DNA of 19,072 nucleotides from DATKCJ01 sp035513275 (GCA_035513275.1 DATKCJ010000048.1:1-19072), one strand, 5' to 3'. Positions 1 to 8,198 are shown, counted from the first letter of the stretch. Notes: generated by a model from the letters alone, not told the origin. A program made the numbers and translations.

Positions 1-2
1 TC

Positions 3-944
3 ATCAAGATCAAGAAGACCGCGATCTGCGGGACCGACGTCCACATCTACAAATGGGACGACTGGGCATCGAAGACGATCAAGCCGCCGATGATCATCGG
101 CCACGAATACGTCGGCACGGTCGTCGAAGTCGGCGGCAACGTCACAGACTTCAAGCCGGGCCAGATCGTCACGGGCGAGGGTCACCTCATCTGCGGCACT
201 TGCCGCAACTGCCTGGCGGGGCGGCGGCATCTTTGCAACGCGACGAAAGGCGTCGGGGTAAATCGCGACGGCGCATTCGCCGACTATCTCTCGATCCCGC
301 ACACAAACGTCTGGCCCGTCGATCCACGGATACCGACAGACATCATCGCGTGCTTCGATCCACTTGGAAACGCCGTGCACACTGCGCTCCAGTTCGACCT
401 GCTCGGCGAGGACGTGCTCATCACCGGCGCAGGCCCGATCGGTTGCATGGCCACCGCGGTCGCACGGCACGCGGGCGCTCGCTACATCGTCGTCACCGAC
501 CTCAACCCCGACCGGCTCGCGATGGCGAAGGCGCTCGGCGCCGACCGCGTTGTGAACGTGAAGGAAGAGAAACTCGCCGACACGATGCGCGACCTCGGCA
601 TGCGCGAAGGCTTCGACGTCGGGCTGGAAATGTCGGGCAGTCCCGCCGCGCTCAACGAGATGATCGCGCACATGTTTCACGGCGGAAAGATCGCGCTCCT
701 CGGCATCCCGCCGAAAGACTTCGCGATCGATTGGAACAAGGTCATCTTCAGCATGCTCACGCTGAAAGGAATCTACGGCCGCGAGATGTTCGAGACGTGG
801 TATAAGATGACCGCGATGGTGCAGGGCGGCATGGACATCTCGCCCGTCATCACGCACCGCTTCCCCATCGCGCAGTGGAAGGAGGCCTTCGAGCTGATGG
901 CCTCCGGCAAGTCGGGGAAGATCATCCTCAACTGGGAAGACTGA
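3..944 (+). CDS. tdh: L-threonine 3-dehydrogenase, 5'-truncated by window edge
   Basis: Zinc-dependent medium-chain dehydrogenase that oxidises L-threonine to 2-amino-3-oxobutanoate with NAD+; cytosolic. The frame is open from base 3, so the gene starts outside the window; by comparison with E. coli Tdh (341 residues) roughly 30 residues are missing. Visible marks are AICGTDVH with the catalytic-zinc cysteine (9th visible residue), GHEYVG, the structural-zinc cysteine cluster CGTCRNC plus a fourth Cys (about 190-240), and the Rossmann loop GAGPIGCMA (about 433-459). The C-terminus SGKSGKIILNWED fits the family end. The partner kbl lies downstream but is separated by the GxxExxY module, whereas in E. 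coli kbl and tdh are adjacent. Identification is firm. Confidence 0.95.
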   Translation: MKIKKTAICGTDVHIYKWDDWASKTIKPPMIIGHEYVGTVVEVGGNVTDFKPGQIVTGEGHLICGTCRNCLAGRRHLCNATKGVGVNRDGAFADYLSIPHTNVWPVDPRIPTDIIACFDPLGNAVHTALQFDLLGEDVLITGAGPIGCMATAVARHAGARYIVVTDLNPDRLAMAKALGADRVVNVKEEKLADTMRDLGMREGFDVGLEMSGSPAALNEMIAHMFHGGKIALLGIPPKDFAIDWNKVIFSMLTLKGIYGREMFETWYKMTAMVQGGMDISPVITHRFPIAQWKEAFELMASGKSGKIILNWED

Positions 945-955
945 CGGCGAATGAT

Positions 956-987
956 TTAGCCACAGATATCACAGATGGACACAGATG
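956..987 (+). repeat. Left inverted repeat of GxxExxY module, three CACAGAT units
   Basis: Begins TTAGCCACAGAT and contains CACAGAT at 961, 970 and 980 (spacing 9 and 10). It matches the reverse complement of 1358-1389 at 29 of 32 positions. The start codon of the GxxExxY gene (975) lies inside this repeat, so the first residues MDTD are repeat-encoded. Confidence 0.85.
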
Positions 988-1352
988 AATTCCTGCATAA
1001 GGAGCTGACCGAGGACATCATCGGTGCCGCGATGACAGTGCTGAACAAGCTAAAGCCAGGCCTCAAGGAGAAGGCTTACGAAAACGCACTGGTCATTGAG
1101 CTTCGAAAGCGAGGCCACCTCGTGGAACAGCAGAGGCAGTTCGATGTGATCTACGGCGGCATCGTCGTCGATACGATGGTTCCTGACCTGATCGTCGATC
1201 GTAAAGTGATCGTCGACCCCAAGTGCGTGACCGACTTTACAGAGACGCACACCGCCCAGATGATCGGCTATCTTGCTATCACCGATCTTCGCGTGGCTCT
1301 CCTTCTCAATTTCAAGGAGTCAAGGCTTCGATGGAAACGCATCGTCCGGTGA
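975..1352 (+). CDS. GxxExxY family protein (PD-(D/E)XK-like)
   Basis: A 125-residue protein of the GxxExxY family (TIGR04256, related to PDDEXK_3). Its function is unproven; a nuclease-like fold is predicted for the family. The signature GLKEKAY is at residues 29-35. The putative nuclease core is D71 followed by D81-P-K83, where relatives commonly have an E-x-K, so the acidic residue is conservatively replaced. HTAQMIGYL (92-100) and the ending LLLNFKESRLRWKRIV are also typical. The ATG at 975 sits in the left inverted repeat and the stop is six bases before the right one. It separates tdh from kbl on the same strand, so it may be co-transcribed with them. Family assignment is strong; activity and role are unknown. 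Confidence 0.88.
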   Translation: MDTDEFLHKELTEDIIGAAMTVLNKLKPGLKEKAYENALVIELRKRGHLVEQQRQFDVIYGGIVVDTMVPDLIVDRKVIVDPKCVTDFTETHTAQMIGYLAITDLRVALLLNFKESRLRWKRIVR

Positions 1353-1357
1353 CTCTC

Positions 1358-1389
1358 CATCTGTGCCCATCTGTGCAATCTGTGGCTAA
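1358..1389 (-). repeat. Right inverted repeat of GxxExxY module
   Basis: Read on the minus strand it begins TTAGCCACAGATTGCACAGA and repeats the CACAGAT units of the left end. A further partial unit (CCACAGAG on the minus strand, about 1392-1401) extends the pattern toward kbl. Confidence 0.85.
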
Positions 1390-1410
1390 ACACTCTGTGG
1401 TTTGTCTCCC

Positions 1411-2604
1411 ATGACCCCCGCATACCAGGAACACCTCGACAAGACCCTCCGCGAGATCGACGAGTCCGGTCTCTACAAGCGCGAGCGGATCATCACTTCG
1501 CCGCAGGGAAACCGGATCGACACGACCGCCGGCAAAGGCGTGCTCAACTTCTGCGCGAACAACTACCTTGGCCTCGCGAGCCATCCCGAAGTGATTCGCG
1601 CCGCGCACGAGGGACTCGACCGCTGGGGCTACGGGCTCTCGTCGGTGCGATTCATCTGCGGCACGCAGTCGATCCACAAGGACCTCGAGAAGCAGCTCTC
1701 CGCTTTTCTCGGCACGGAGGACACGATCCTCTACCCTTCGTGCTTCGATGCCAACGGCGGCCTGTTCGAGACCCTGCTCGGGCCGGAGGACGCCGTGATC
1801 AGCGACGAGCTCAACCACGCGTCGATCATCGACGGCATCCGCCTGTGCAAGGCGAAGCGATTCCGCTACCGACACAACGACATGGCCGATCTCGAGGTGC
1901 AGTTGAAGGCAGCCGATGCCGAAGGCGCGCGCTTCAAGCTGATCGCCACCGACGGCGTGTTCTCGATGGACGGCACGATCGCGAACCTCGCCGAAATCGT
2001 CGCGCTCGCCGAGCGTTACGGTGCGCTCACGATGATCGACGAATGTCACGCGACAGGTTTCATGGGGAAAACTGGCCGCGGCACTCACGAGCACCGCGGC
2101 GTGATGGGCCGGATCGACATCATCACCGGCACGCTCGGCAAGGCACTCGGCGGCGCGAGTGGGGGGTTCACGGCAGCGCGCAAGGGAATCGTCGAACTGC
2201 TACGTCAGCGCTCGCGGCCCTACTTGTTTTCAAACTCTGTGGCGCCCTCTGTCGTCGCGGGTGCAATCAAGGCGCTCGAGATCCTCACGTCGTCCACCGA
2301 ACTGCGCGACCGGCTCGAGGCGAGCACGCGATTCTTCCGCGCCGGCATCCAGACGGCGGGTCTCACGATCAAACCCGGTGAGCACCCAATCGTGCCCGTG
2401 ATGCTCGGCGACGCCGTGCTCGCGCAGCGGATGGCCGCGTTGATGCTCGAGAAGGGCGTCTATGTCGTCGGCTTCTTCTTCCCGGTCGTGCCCCGCGGCC
2501 AGGCGCGTATCCGCACACAGGTCTCCGCCGCGCACACGCAGGGCGATCTCGAGTTCGCAATCGCCAAGTTCGCCGAGGCACGGCAGGAATTAGGCACCGG
2601 ATGA
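1411..2604 (+). CDS. kbl: Glycine C-acetyltransferase (2-amino-3-ketobutyrate CoA ligase)
   Basis: PLP-dependent alpha-oxoamine synthase that cleaves 2-amino-3-oxobutanoate with CoA into glycine and acetyl-CoA, the second step after Tdh; cytosolic. At 397 residues it is close to E. coli Kbl (398) and aligns along its length: NFCANNYLGLA, SVRFICGTQ, DANGGLFETLLG, DGVFSMDG, DECHATG (PLP-binding Asp and His) and GTLGKALGG with the Schiff-base lysine at K244. The C-terminal FPVVPRGQARIRTQ is also typical. A TTG at 1402 would add three residues; the ATG at 1411 fits family length better. The stop overlaps the start of cdd. The GxxExxY module lies immediately upstream. Confidence 0.96.
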   Translation: MTPAYQEHLDKTLREIDESGLYKRERIITSPQGNRIDTTAGKGVLNFCANNYLGLASHPEVIRAAHEGLDRWGYGLSSVRFICGTQSIHKDLEKQLSAFLGTEDTILYPSCFDANGGLFETLLGPEDAVISDELNHASIIDGIRLCKAKRFRYRHNDMADLEVQLKAADAEGARFKLIATDGVFSMDGTIANLAEIVALAERYGALTMIDECHATGFMGKTGRGTHEHRGVMGRIDIITGTLGKALGGASGGFTAARKGIVELLRQRSRPYLFSNSVAPSVVAGAIKALEILTSSTELRDRLEASTRFFRAGIQTAGLTIKPGEHPIVPVMLGDAVLAQRMAALMLEKGVYVVGFFFPVVPRGQARIRTQVSAAHTQGDLEFAIAKFAEARQELGTG

Positions 2605-3017
2605 TGAGCACGCCGATCCCCGACGCCACCCTCCAGGAGCTTGAGACCGCCGCGCGCACTGCCGCCGGGCGGGCATACGCGCCCTACTCGAAGTTTTGCG
2701 TCGGCGCCGCGGTGCTCGGCGACTCGGGAAAGATTCACTCCGGCTGCAACGTCGAGAATGCTTCCTTCGGACTCACCTCGTGTGCCGAGCGCAACGCCAT
2801 CTTCGCGGCGGTCGGCGCCGGCGAACGCGCAATCCGCGCCGTGGCCATCTACACGCCGACATCCTCAGCGACCGCACCATGCGGTGCCTGCCGGCAGGTG
2901 ATCCGCGAATTCGGACCAGATGCCATCATCATCTCCATTTGCGATGGCGACAGCCGCATCGAGTCGACGATCGGCGAACTGCTGCCAAGGAGTTTCGGAC
3001 CGGAAGATCTGAATTAG
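2601..3017 (+). CDS. cdd: Cytidine deaminase, small tetrameric type
   Basis: Zinc-dependent hydrolase converting cytidine and deoxycytidine to uridine and deoxyuridine in pyrimidine salvage; cytosolic. At 138 residues it has the length of the homotetrameric class. The zinc site is SCAERNA (C61, catalytic E63) with PCGACRQ (C94, C97); GCNVENAS (48-55) is the substrate-binding segment. The start overlaps the kbl stop (ATGATGA at 2601-2607; ATG at 2601 or 2604), which suggests translational coupling. No strong Shine-Dalgarno sequence is visible, consistent with coupling. There is no evident metabolic link to kbl. Confidence 0.95.
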   Translation: MMSTPIPDATLQELETAARTAAGRAYAPYSKFCVGAAVLGDSGKIHSGCNVENASFGLTSCAERNAIFAAVGAGERAIRAVAIYTPTSSATAPCGACRQVIREFGPDAIIISICDGDSRIESTIGELLPRSFGPEDLN

Positions 3018-3094
3018 CGGAGTCGTGGTTCCCCTCAGAGCACCTCACGCTTCGTCCTCTCCCCCACCTGTTCGTCCACTGCCGAGTCCCAAGC

Positions 3095-3123
3095 CCATTA
3101 GTCAACCATTGCTTGACTAGTGG
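3095..3123. repeat. AGTCAA palindrome, left copy
   Basis: An 11-base arm (CCATTAGTCAA) and TTGACTAGTGG form a hairpin with one wobble pair around a 7-base loop. It is AT-richer than its surroundings. The core reappears at 3457-3498. Confidence 0.65.
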
Positions 3124-3170
3124 CATTGTGCGACGCGCCCGGAGGGTGGAGTTGTTTGAGTTGAACTGAG

Positions 3171-3234
3171 GTAGCCCGCGATCTGCCGCCTTCGCCAAGC
3201 GGTTCGGCGAGCCATGTCGAGCGCGGGTTTCCGG
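3171..3234 (+). repeat. GTAG-headed REP-like palindrome
   Basis: GTAGCCCGCG followed about 45 bases later by CGCGGG, with inner complementary CTTCGCCAAG and GTTCGGCGAG pieces. The same GTAGCCCGCG head occurs, inverted, at 9481-9505. Boundaries are approximate. Confidence 0.45.
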
Positions 3235-3456
3235 ATCAAGTGTCGGCCGTTGCGGCGAACCTTCGGCGGCGCTGCGCAAGCGCAGGTCCTCCTTCCTCGA
3301 TGGCAAATCTGTGTGTTGCGCGCTCGCCGCGGTCCGCTGACCAGCAAAGTGGCGAGACAACCGAGCCACCAATAACGGGCACTCCGAAAGCAAATCGATC
3401 TCAGCACCCTGCAGAACGGCGACCACCACGGGCTTTCCCAACGCACTTCAGCTCAA

Positions 3457-3498
3457 GCCAGTTAGTCAAGTATTGGTTGACTTGAAGGCTTGACTGGC
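3457..3498. repeat. AGTCAA palindrome, right copy with extra half-site
   Basis: Contains AGTCAAGTATTGGTTGACT and then a third TTGACT, bounded by GCCAGT and ACTGGC. A 20-base core read on the minus strand matches the left copy at 18 of 20 positions, so the two copies could be ends of a roughly 400-base element or two copies of a binding site. Confidence 0.6.
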
Positions 3499-3550
3499 GG
3501 CGCTGATTTTGAGTCGCGCTGTGGCAGAGGCCTCAGAAACCGTGGCCGTC

Positions 3551-4330
3551 CTACGGCTGGGGCGGCAGTCCATCGACGAACTCGCGGATGCGCGGCCAGT
3601 AGTGATCGCCGGCGACTGTGAGCAGGTCGTTGTGCCCTGCGCCTTCGACGGCCCAGATCTGTTTCGGCTCCGGTGCTGCCGCGAAAAGCTGGGGGCCGTT
3701 CCACTCACCTACGACTTCGTCTTGCGTACTGTAGATCACGAAGACCGGGCAGAGCGGACGCATGATGTCGTCGATCGTTTCGAAACGGTCGCCGAGCAGC
3801 ACGGGCTTCACGGTCATCACGCGATACGCGCTCACGAATGCATTCTCGACGATGAGCGCGGCGACTGGATTTCGCGCTGCGATCCGCGCCGCCGCTGCTC
3901 CGCCGAGCGAGCGGCCGTGCACGATGATTCGATCGGGTTTCCAGCCGAGTTTGTCGCGGCAATGGGCGACTACCGTCGCCGCGTCGGCGTAGTAGGCGCG
4001 CTCCGACGGCGAGCCGCTGCTGAGCCCGTATCCCCGGTAATCGACGCCGAGAACCTCGAAGCCCTCCGCCCTCGCCTGTTCGAGCCACCAGCGTCCCTCG
4101 CCGATGTCCTCGCCGTTTCCATGGAAATGGAGAAACAGGTACTTCGCATCCGGATTCCGCAGGTGCAGCGCGGCGAGTGGAGTGCCGTCGTCCGCGGGGA
4201 TGAAGATCAGGTCCGGCGTCGCCTCGCCGTAGCTCGCTGGCGGCGGCCGGAAGACCATCCCTTCCGACACGAGCCGCGCGAAGATGCACGCGAGCACGTA
4301 GATCAGGATAAGGATGACGAGGATCTTCAC
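3551..4330 (-). CDS. Membrane-anchored alpha/beta hydrolase (Bem46/ABHD-like)
   Basis: Serine hydrolase of the alpha/beta fold, substrate unknown. A hydrophobic N-terminal segment (residues 2-18, KILVILILIYVLACIFA) is a probable membrane anchor, followed by the family-typical GMVFRPP. The oxyanion strand is LHFHGNGED (67-75), the nucleophile elbow GRSLGG gives S141, and D204 (STQDEVV) and H233 (GAGHND) complete the triad. The frame stays open far upstream to 4690 but there it only reads REP palindromes, so the GTG at 4330, just before the anchor, is chosen (259 residues). No good Shine-Dalgarno sequence precedes it. It stands alone, convergent with cdd and downstream of hisS on the same strand. 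Fold is clear, function is not. Confidence 0.85.
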   Translation of the reverse strand: MKILVILILIYVLACIFARLVSEGMVFRPPPASYGEATPDLIFIPADDGTPLAALHLRNPDAKYLFLHFHGNGEDIGEGRWWLEQARAEGFEVLGVDYRGYGLSSGSPSERAYYADAATVVAHCRDKLGWKPDRIIVHGRSLGGAAAARIAARNPVAALIVENAFVSAYRVMTVKPVLLGDRFETIDDIMRPLCPVFVIYSTQDEVVGEWNGPQLFAAAPEPKQIWAVEGAGHNDLLTVAGDHYWPRIREFVDGLPPQP

Positions 4331-4400
4331 GAGGGTTGGCTGGATTGATGACGCGCGGTGGCGAGGACGGCAATGGCACTCACCGACTTCGCCAAACATC

Positions 4401-4427
4401 GCGCCCCTCGGCGAGGGACGCGCTACC
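4401..4427 (-). repeat. REP-like palindrome, GTAGCGCG type
   Basis: On the minus strand it reads GTAGCGCGTCCCTCGCCGAG and continues GGGCGC; the inner stem pairs CCCTCG with CGAGGG. Confidence 0.6.
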
Positions 4428-4473
4428 TTGCTGCGAACCTGCTGGGGCACCTTCAATGGTCTTCCGTCTGCAA

Positions 4474-4501
4474 GGTAGGGTGCCTCTCGCCGAGAGGCAC
4501 C
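4474..4501 (+). repeat. REP-like palindrome, GTAGGGTGCCTC type
   Basis: GTAG head, then GGTGCCTCTCG paired with CGAGAGGCACC; nearly perfect stem with a tiny loop. It is inverted relative to the element at 4401-4427. Confidence 0.65.
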
Positions 4502-4527
4502 TTCACCGTTCGTGGCTCTCCAGAACT

Positions 4528-4561
4528 GTAGGTCCGGTCCCCCGACCGGGCGCCGGACGCC
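4528..4561 (+). repeat. REP-like palindrome, GTAGGTCCGG type
   Basis: GTAG head followed by GGTCCGGTCCCCCGACCGGG, with further GGCGCC and CCGGAC complementarity. A less regular stem than its neighbours. Confidence 0.5.
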
Positions 4562-4590
4562 GCGCGTGGGGCACGCGGTCTGCAACGGAT

Positions 4591-4617
4591 GTAGGAGCGC
4601 GCTCGCGCGCGATGCAT
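4591..4617 (+). repeat. REP-like palindrome, GTAGGAGCGCGC type
   Basis: GTAGGAGCGCGCTCGCGCGCG; the alternating GCGC core is self-complementary. Confidence 0.6.
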
Positions 4618-4630
4618 CATGGCTGCGTTT

Positions 4631-4691
4631 TGTGGGTCGGGCTTTACGCCCGACTCCGTAACAGGCTGTCGGGCGTAAAGCCCGACCCACA
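4631..4691. repeat. Paired REP element with perfect 24-base inverted arms
   Basis: Arm 4631-4654 (TGTGGGTCGGGC, then TTTACGCCCGAC) and arm 4668-4691 are exact reverse complements, separated by 13 bases. Each arm is itself a small hairpin (GTCGGGC and GCCCGAC around TTTAC or GTAAA). A diverged second copy lies at 8199-8269. It sits nine bases beyond the hisS stop and could act as a transcript-end structure, but no T-run follows on either strand. Confidence 0.85.
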
Positions 4692-4699
4692 AGAATCGA

Positions 4700-6007
4700 T
4701 CAGCCCAAAATATCCCGCACGGCCGCGAGCAATCCCGCAGTCGGAAACTCGTGCTCGGTGCTGTCGCGCAGGTCCTTCACTTTCACAGCGCCGCGTGCGA
4801 CTTCGTCGCCGCCGTAGATGAGCGCGATGCGCGCGCCGGATTCGCCGGCGGCTTTGAACTGCTTGCCAAAGCCGATGTTCTTGAGCGGGTATTCGACACG
4901 ATAGCCCGCGGCGCGAAGTTCCTGGATGCCCGCAAACGCCGCGAGCCGCTCCGCGGGCCCGCCGATCACGGCGTAGCAATCCGGGGCGCTCACGAGCGGC
5001 GGCGACAGCCCTCGCTCCTCGAGCAGGAGCGCCATCGTCATGTCGCCGATCGCGAAACCGACTGCGGGCAGTTCCGGCCCGCCGAGTTTCTCAACGAGGT
5101 CGTCGTAACGTCCGCCACCGGCGAGCGCGCGAAGTTCGCCTTTGCGGTCGAACGCCTCGAACACGAAGCCAGTGTAGTAGGCGAGGCCACGCACGACGCC
5201 GAGGTCGACGGTGATGAAGTCGCCGAGTCCCATCGCGCGAACGCCATCGAGTATCGTGCGCCAGTCCGTAAGACGCGCAGCGATTCGCGCGCCGCCGATC
5301 GGTGCGAGCACGGCCTCGAGCGCTTCGATCGACTTTATGCCGAGAAACGCGATGACCTTCTCCTTGATCGCCGGATCGAGCGGGCCGTGCGCATCCTCGT
5401 AAGGCTTGAAGGCGGCATCGCCCGCGCGCTCGAACTTGTCGACCGCACCGATCAGCGCCGCGGCGCGGGTTTCGTCGAGTCCAAGCGCCTCCAGGTAGTG
5501 GAACCACAAGTTGCGATCGCTCAGCCGCACATGGAAGTCCGCCGCTGTAAGCCCGAACGAGCGCAGGCACTGCACGAGCAGCGCGATCAGCTCGACCTCG
5601 GCCTCTGGACCGGGCTCGCCGAAGATGTCGGCGTTGAGCTGGAAAAAGCAGCGACCGCGACCCTTCTGCATCCGCTCGTAGCGGTAGAATTCCGCGACGC
5701 TGAACCACTTGATCGGCCGCTTCAGGGCGCTAGCGCGCGCGCCGACGAGCCGGCACACGGTCGGGGTCATTTCGGGCCGGAGCGCAACTTCGCGGCCACC
5801 CTTGTCGGTGAACGAAAAGAGCTGGCCTTCGATTTCGTCGCCGGACTTCCGCCGGTAGAGATCGAGCGGCTCGAGGACGGGCGCGTCGTATTCCTCGAAT
5901 CCGAATGTGACCGCGGTCCGGCGCCAATGCCGGAATATGAAGTTACGCCGGGCAAGGTCCTCCGGGTAAAACTCCCGGAAGCCCGGCAAGGTCTGGAACC
6001 CGGCCAT
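4700..6007 (-). CDS. hisS: Histidyl-tRNA synthetase
   Basis: Class II aminoacyl-tRNA synthetase charging tRNA-His; 435 residues, cytosolic. Seen in order: N-terminal GFREFYPEDLARR, ALRPEMTP (76-83), motif 2 as FYRYERMQKGRGRCFFQ (107-123), the HisRS-specific VVRGLAYYTGFVFEAF (271-286) with R273 at the place of the catalytic arginine, GGGRYDDL (297-304), motif 3 as PAVGFAIGDM, and a C-terminal anticodon-binding domain from about 340 including KNIGFGKQFKAA. The usual RGLDYY appears here as RGLAYY. The ATG at 6007 lies 11 bases beyond the HU-family gene on the same strand, so the two are probably one transcript. Downstream is the perfect REP hairpin. Identification is firm. Confidence 0.96.
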   Translation of the reverse strand: MAGFQTLPGFREFYPEDLARRNFIFRHWRRTAVTFGFEEYDAPVLEPLDLYRRKSGDEIEGQLFSFTDKGGREVALRPEMTPTVCRLVGARASALKRPIKWFSVAEFYRYERMQKGRGRCFFQLNADIFGEPGPEAEVELIALLVQCLRSFGLTAADFHVRLSDRNLWFHYLEALGLDETRAAALIGAVDKFERAGDAAFKPYEDAHGPLDPAIKEKVIAFLGIKSIEALEAVLAPIGGARIAARLTDWRTILDGVRAMGLGDFITVDLGVVRGLAYYTGFVFEAFDRKGELRALAGGGRYDDLVEKLGGPELPAVGFAIGDMTMALLLEERGLSPPLVSAPDCYAVIGGPAERLAAFAGIQELRAAGYRVEYPLKNIGFGKQFKAAGESGARIALIYGGDEVARGAVKVKDLRDSTEHEFPTAGLLAAVRDILG

Positions 6008-6018
6008 CGGCGCGCGGC

Positions 6019-6405
6019 TCAGAATCCCAATGGCGGTGCCGGAGGCGGCGTGCCGGTCGGCGCAGGCGGAGGAGGTGGCGAACCGCCACCGCGCTTGTCC
6101 ACCCGGCTGAGGTCGAGCTTCTTGAGCTTGGCCTTCAATATCTTGCCGGACTTGAACTTCACGACAGCGCGGGTCGGGATGATCACCTCGGTCTCGGGCT
6201 TGTTGGGATTGCGCCCGATGCGAGCCTTGCGGACCTGGACCTCGAGCACGCCGAAGTTGCGCAGCTCGACGTTACGGCCTTCGGAGAGGGCGTTCTGAAT
6301 GATATCGAGCGCCATCTGCACGGTTGTTTGAACTTCCTTCTGCGGGAAACCGGTTTTTTGGTAGATTTCCAAAACGATTTCGCGCTTGGTCAGATTGTTC
6401 GACAT
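6019..6405 (-). CDS. HU/IHF-family DNA-binding protein with proline-rich tail
   Basis: Nucleoid-associated histone-like protein that bends DNA as a dimer. Residues 1-100 carry the HU/IHF fold: TKREIVLEIYQKTG, the helical dimerisation region, RNFGVLEVQVRKARIGRNP (49-67) with the RNP at the tip of the DNA-binding arm, and VIIPTRAVVKFKSGKILK. HU and IHF are usually about 90-100 residues; here a tail of about 20 residues (PPPPPAPTGTPPPAPP core) follows a basic linker. Start ATG at 6405 is preceded by AGGAGG at 6415-6420. It is the first gene of a probable operon with hisS. Whether it is HU or IHF in type cannot be decided by eye. Confidence 0.9.
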   Translation of the reverse strand: MSNNLTKREIVLEIYQKTGFPQKEVQTTVQMALDIIQNALSEGRNVELRNFGVLEVQVRKARIGRNPNKPETEVIIPTRAVVKFKSGKILKAKLKKLDLSRVDKRGGGSPPPPPAPTGTPPPAPPLGF

Positions 6406-6414
6406 GTTTCAGTG

Positions 6415-6420
6415 CCTCCT
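6415..6420 (-). promoter_or_regulatory. Strong Shine-Dalgarno site of the HU-family gene
   Basis: AGGAGG on the minus strand, nine bases before the ATG at 6405. It settles the start and is the clearest ribosome binding site in the window. Confidence 0.8.
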
Positions 6421-6452
6421 GTTGTTTAGAAAGTCCGGTAAGACTTGTCGGT

Positions 6453-6482
6453 AAGCTATTTATGGAACCCCTCTTGCGTCAA
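6453..6482 (-). promoter_or_regulatory. Possible sigma-70-type promoter for HU-family gene and hisS
   Basis: On the minus strand TTGACG (6482-6477) is followed after 18 bases by TAGCTT (6458-6453), about 50 bases before the HU-family start. The -10 match is partial, so this is a weak call based on position and the good -35 box. Confidence 0.35.
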
Positions 6483-6557
6483 CCTGAAAGCCAAGACATT
6501 TCTTAACTCCGCAGGCCCGAATTTTCCCCGGTCACACGCGCCAAAACAGACACCACA

Positions 6558-8171
<1,614 letters not shown>

Positions 8172-8174
8172 AAC

Positions 8175-8192
8175 CACAGATGGACTCGGATG
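8175..8192 (+). repeat. Solo relic of the CACAGAT terminal repeat
   Basis: CACAGATGGACTCGGATG matches 970-987 of the left GxxExxY repeat at 16 of 18 positions. It lies just after the ClpX-like gene stop, with no GxxExxY gene nearby. Confidence 0.55.
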
Positions 8193-8198
8193 CCGAAT

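Larger units (their letters stand above)
956..1389. mobile_element. Candidate GxxExxY module bounded by CACAGAT inverted repeats
   Basis: A compact unit of about 434 bases made of one GxxExxY gene with nearly perfect inverted repeats at its ends (956-987 and 1358-1389, 29 of 32 positions matching by hand alignment). It lies between tdh and kbl, two genes of one pathway. No transposase is present. That it moves, or moved, as a unit is inferred from the repeat architecture and from a solo copy of the end sequence near 8175. No target-site duplication was identified. Confidence 0.5.
3018..3550. other. Gene-free stretch with palindromic repeats
   Basis: 533 bases between the convergent ends of cdd and the hydrolase gene. 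Open frames here look like chance reading of repeats. Contents are an AGTCAA palindrome at 3095-3123, a GTAG-headed REP-like segment from about 3171, and a second, more complex AGTCAA palindrome at 3457-3498. No gene or convincing poly-T terminator was seen. Confidence 0.6.
4331..4699. other. Gene-free REP array between hydrolase gene and hisS
   Basis: 369 bases filled largely by five palindromes of different sequence, listed separately. A frame reading through from 4690 into the hydrolase gene is an artefact of REP sequence. No typical terminator with a T-run was seen after hisS. Confidence 0.7.

Noticed and set aside
4331..4690. Open frame extending the hydrolase N-terminus by 120 residues
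   Set aside because: It is arginine- and proline-rich and reads straight through the REP palindromes; the membrane anchor and family N-terminus begin at the GTG at 4330.
4631..4691. Perfect 24-base hairpin as a hisS terminator
   Set aside because: No T-run follows on either strand and a second copy follows a plus-strand gene, so it is better described as a dispersed REP pair.
4401..4691. CRISPR-like array
   Set aside because: The repeated units are palindromes of different sequence without regular spacers or a common direct repeat, and no cas gene is near.
4751..6298. Long plus-strand open frame of 515 codons opposite hisS
   Set aside because: It is antisense to hisS and the HU-family gene, has no family features, and is a usual by-product of GC-rich coding sequence.
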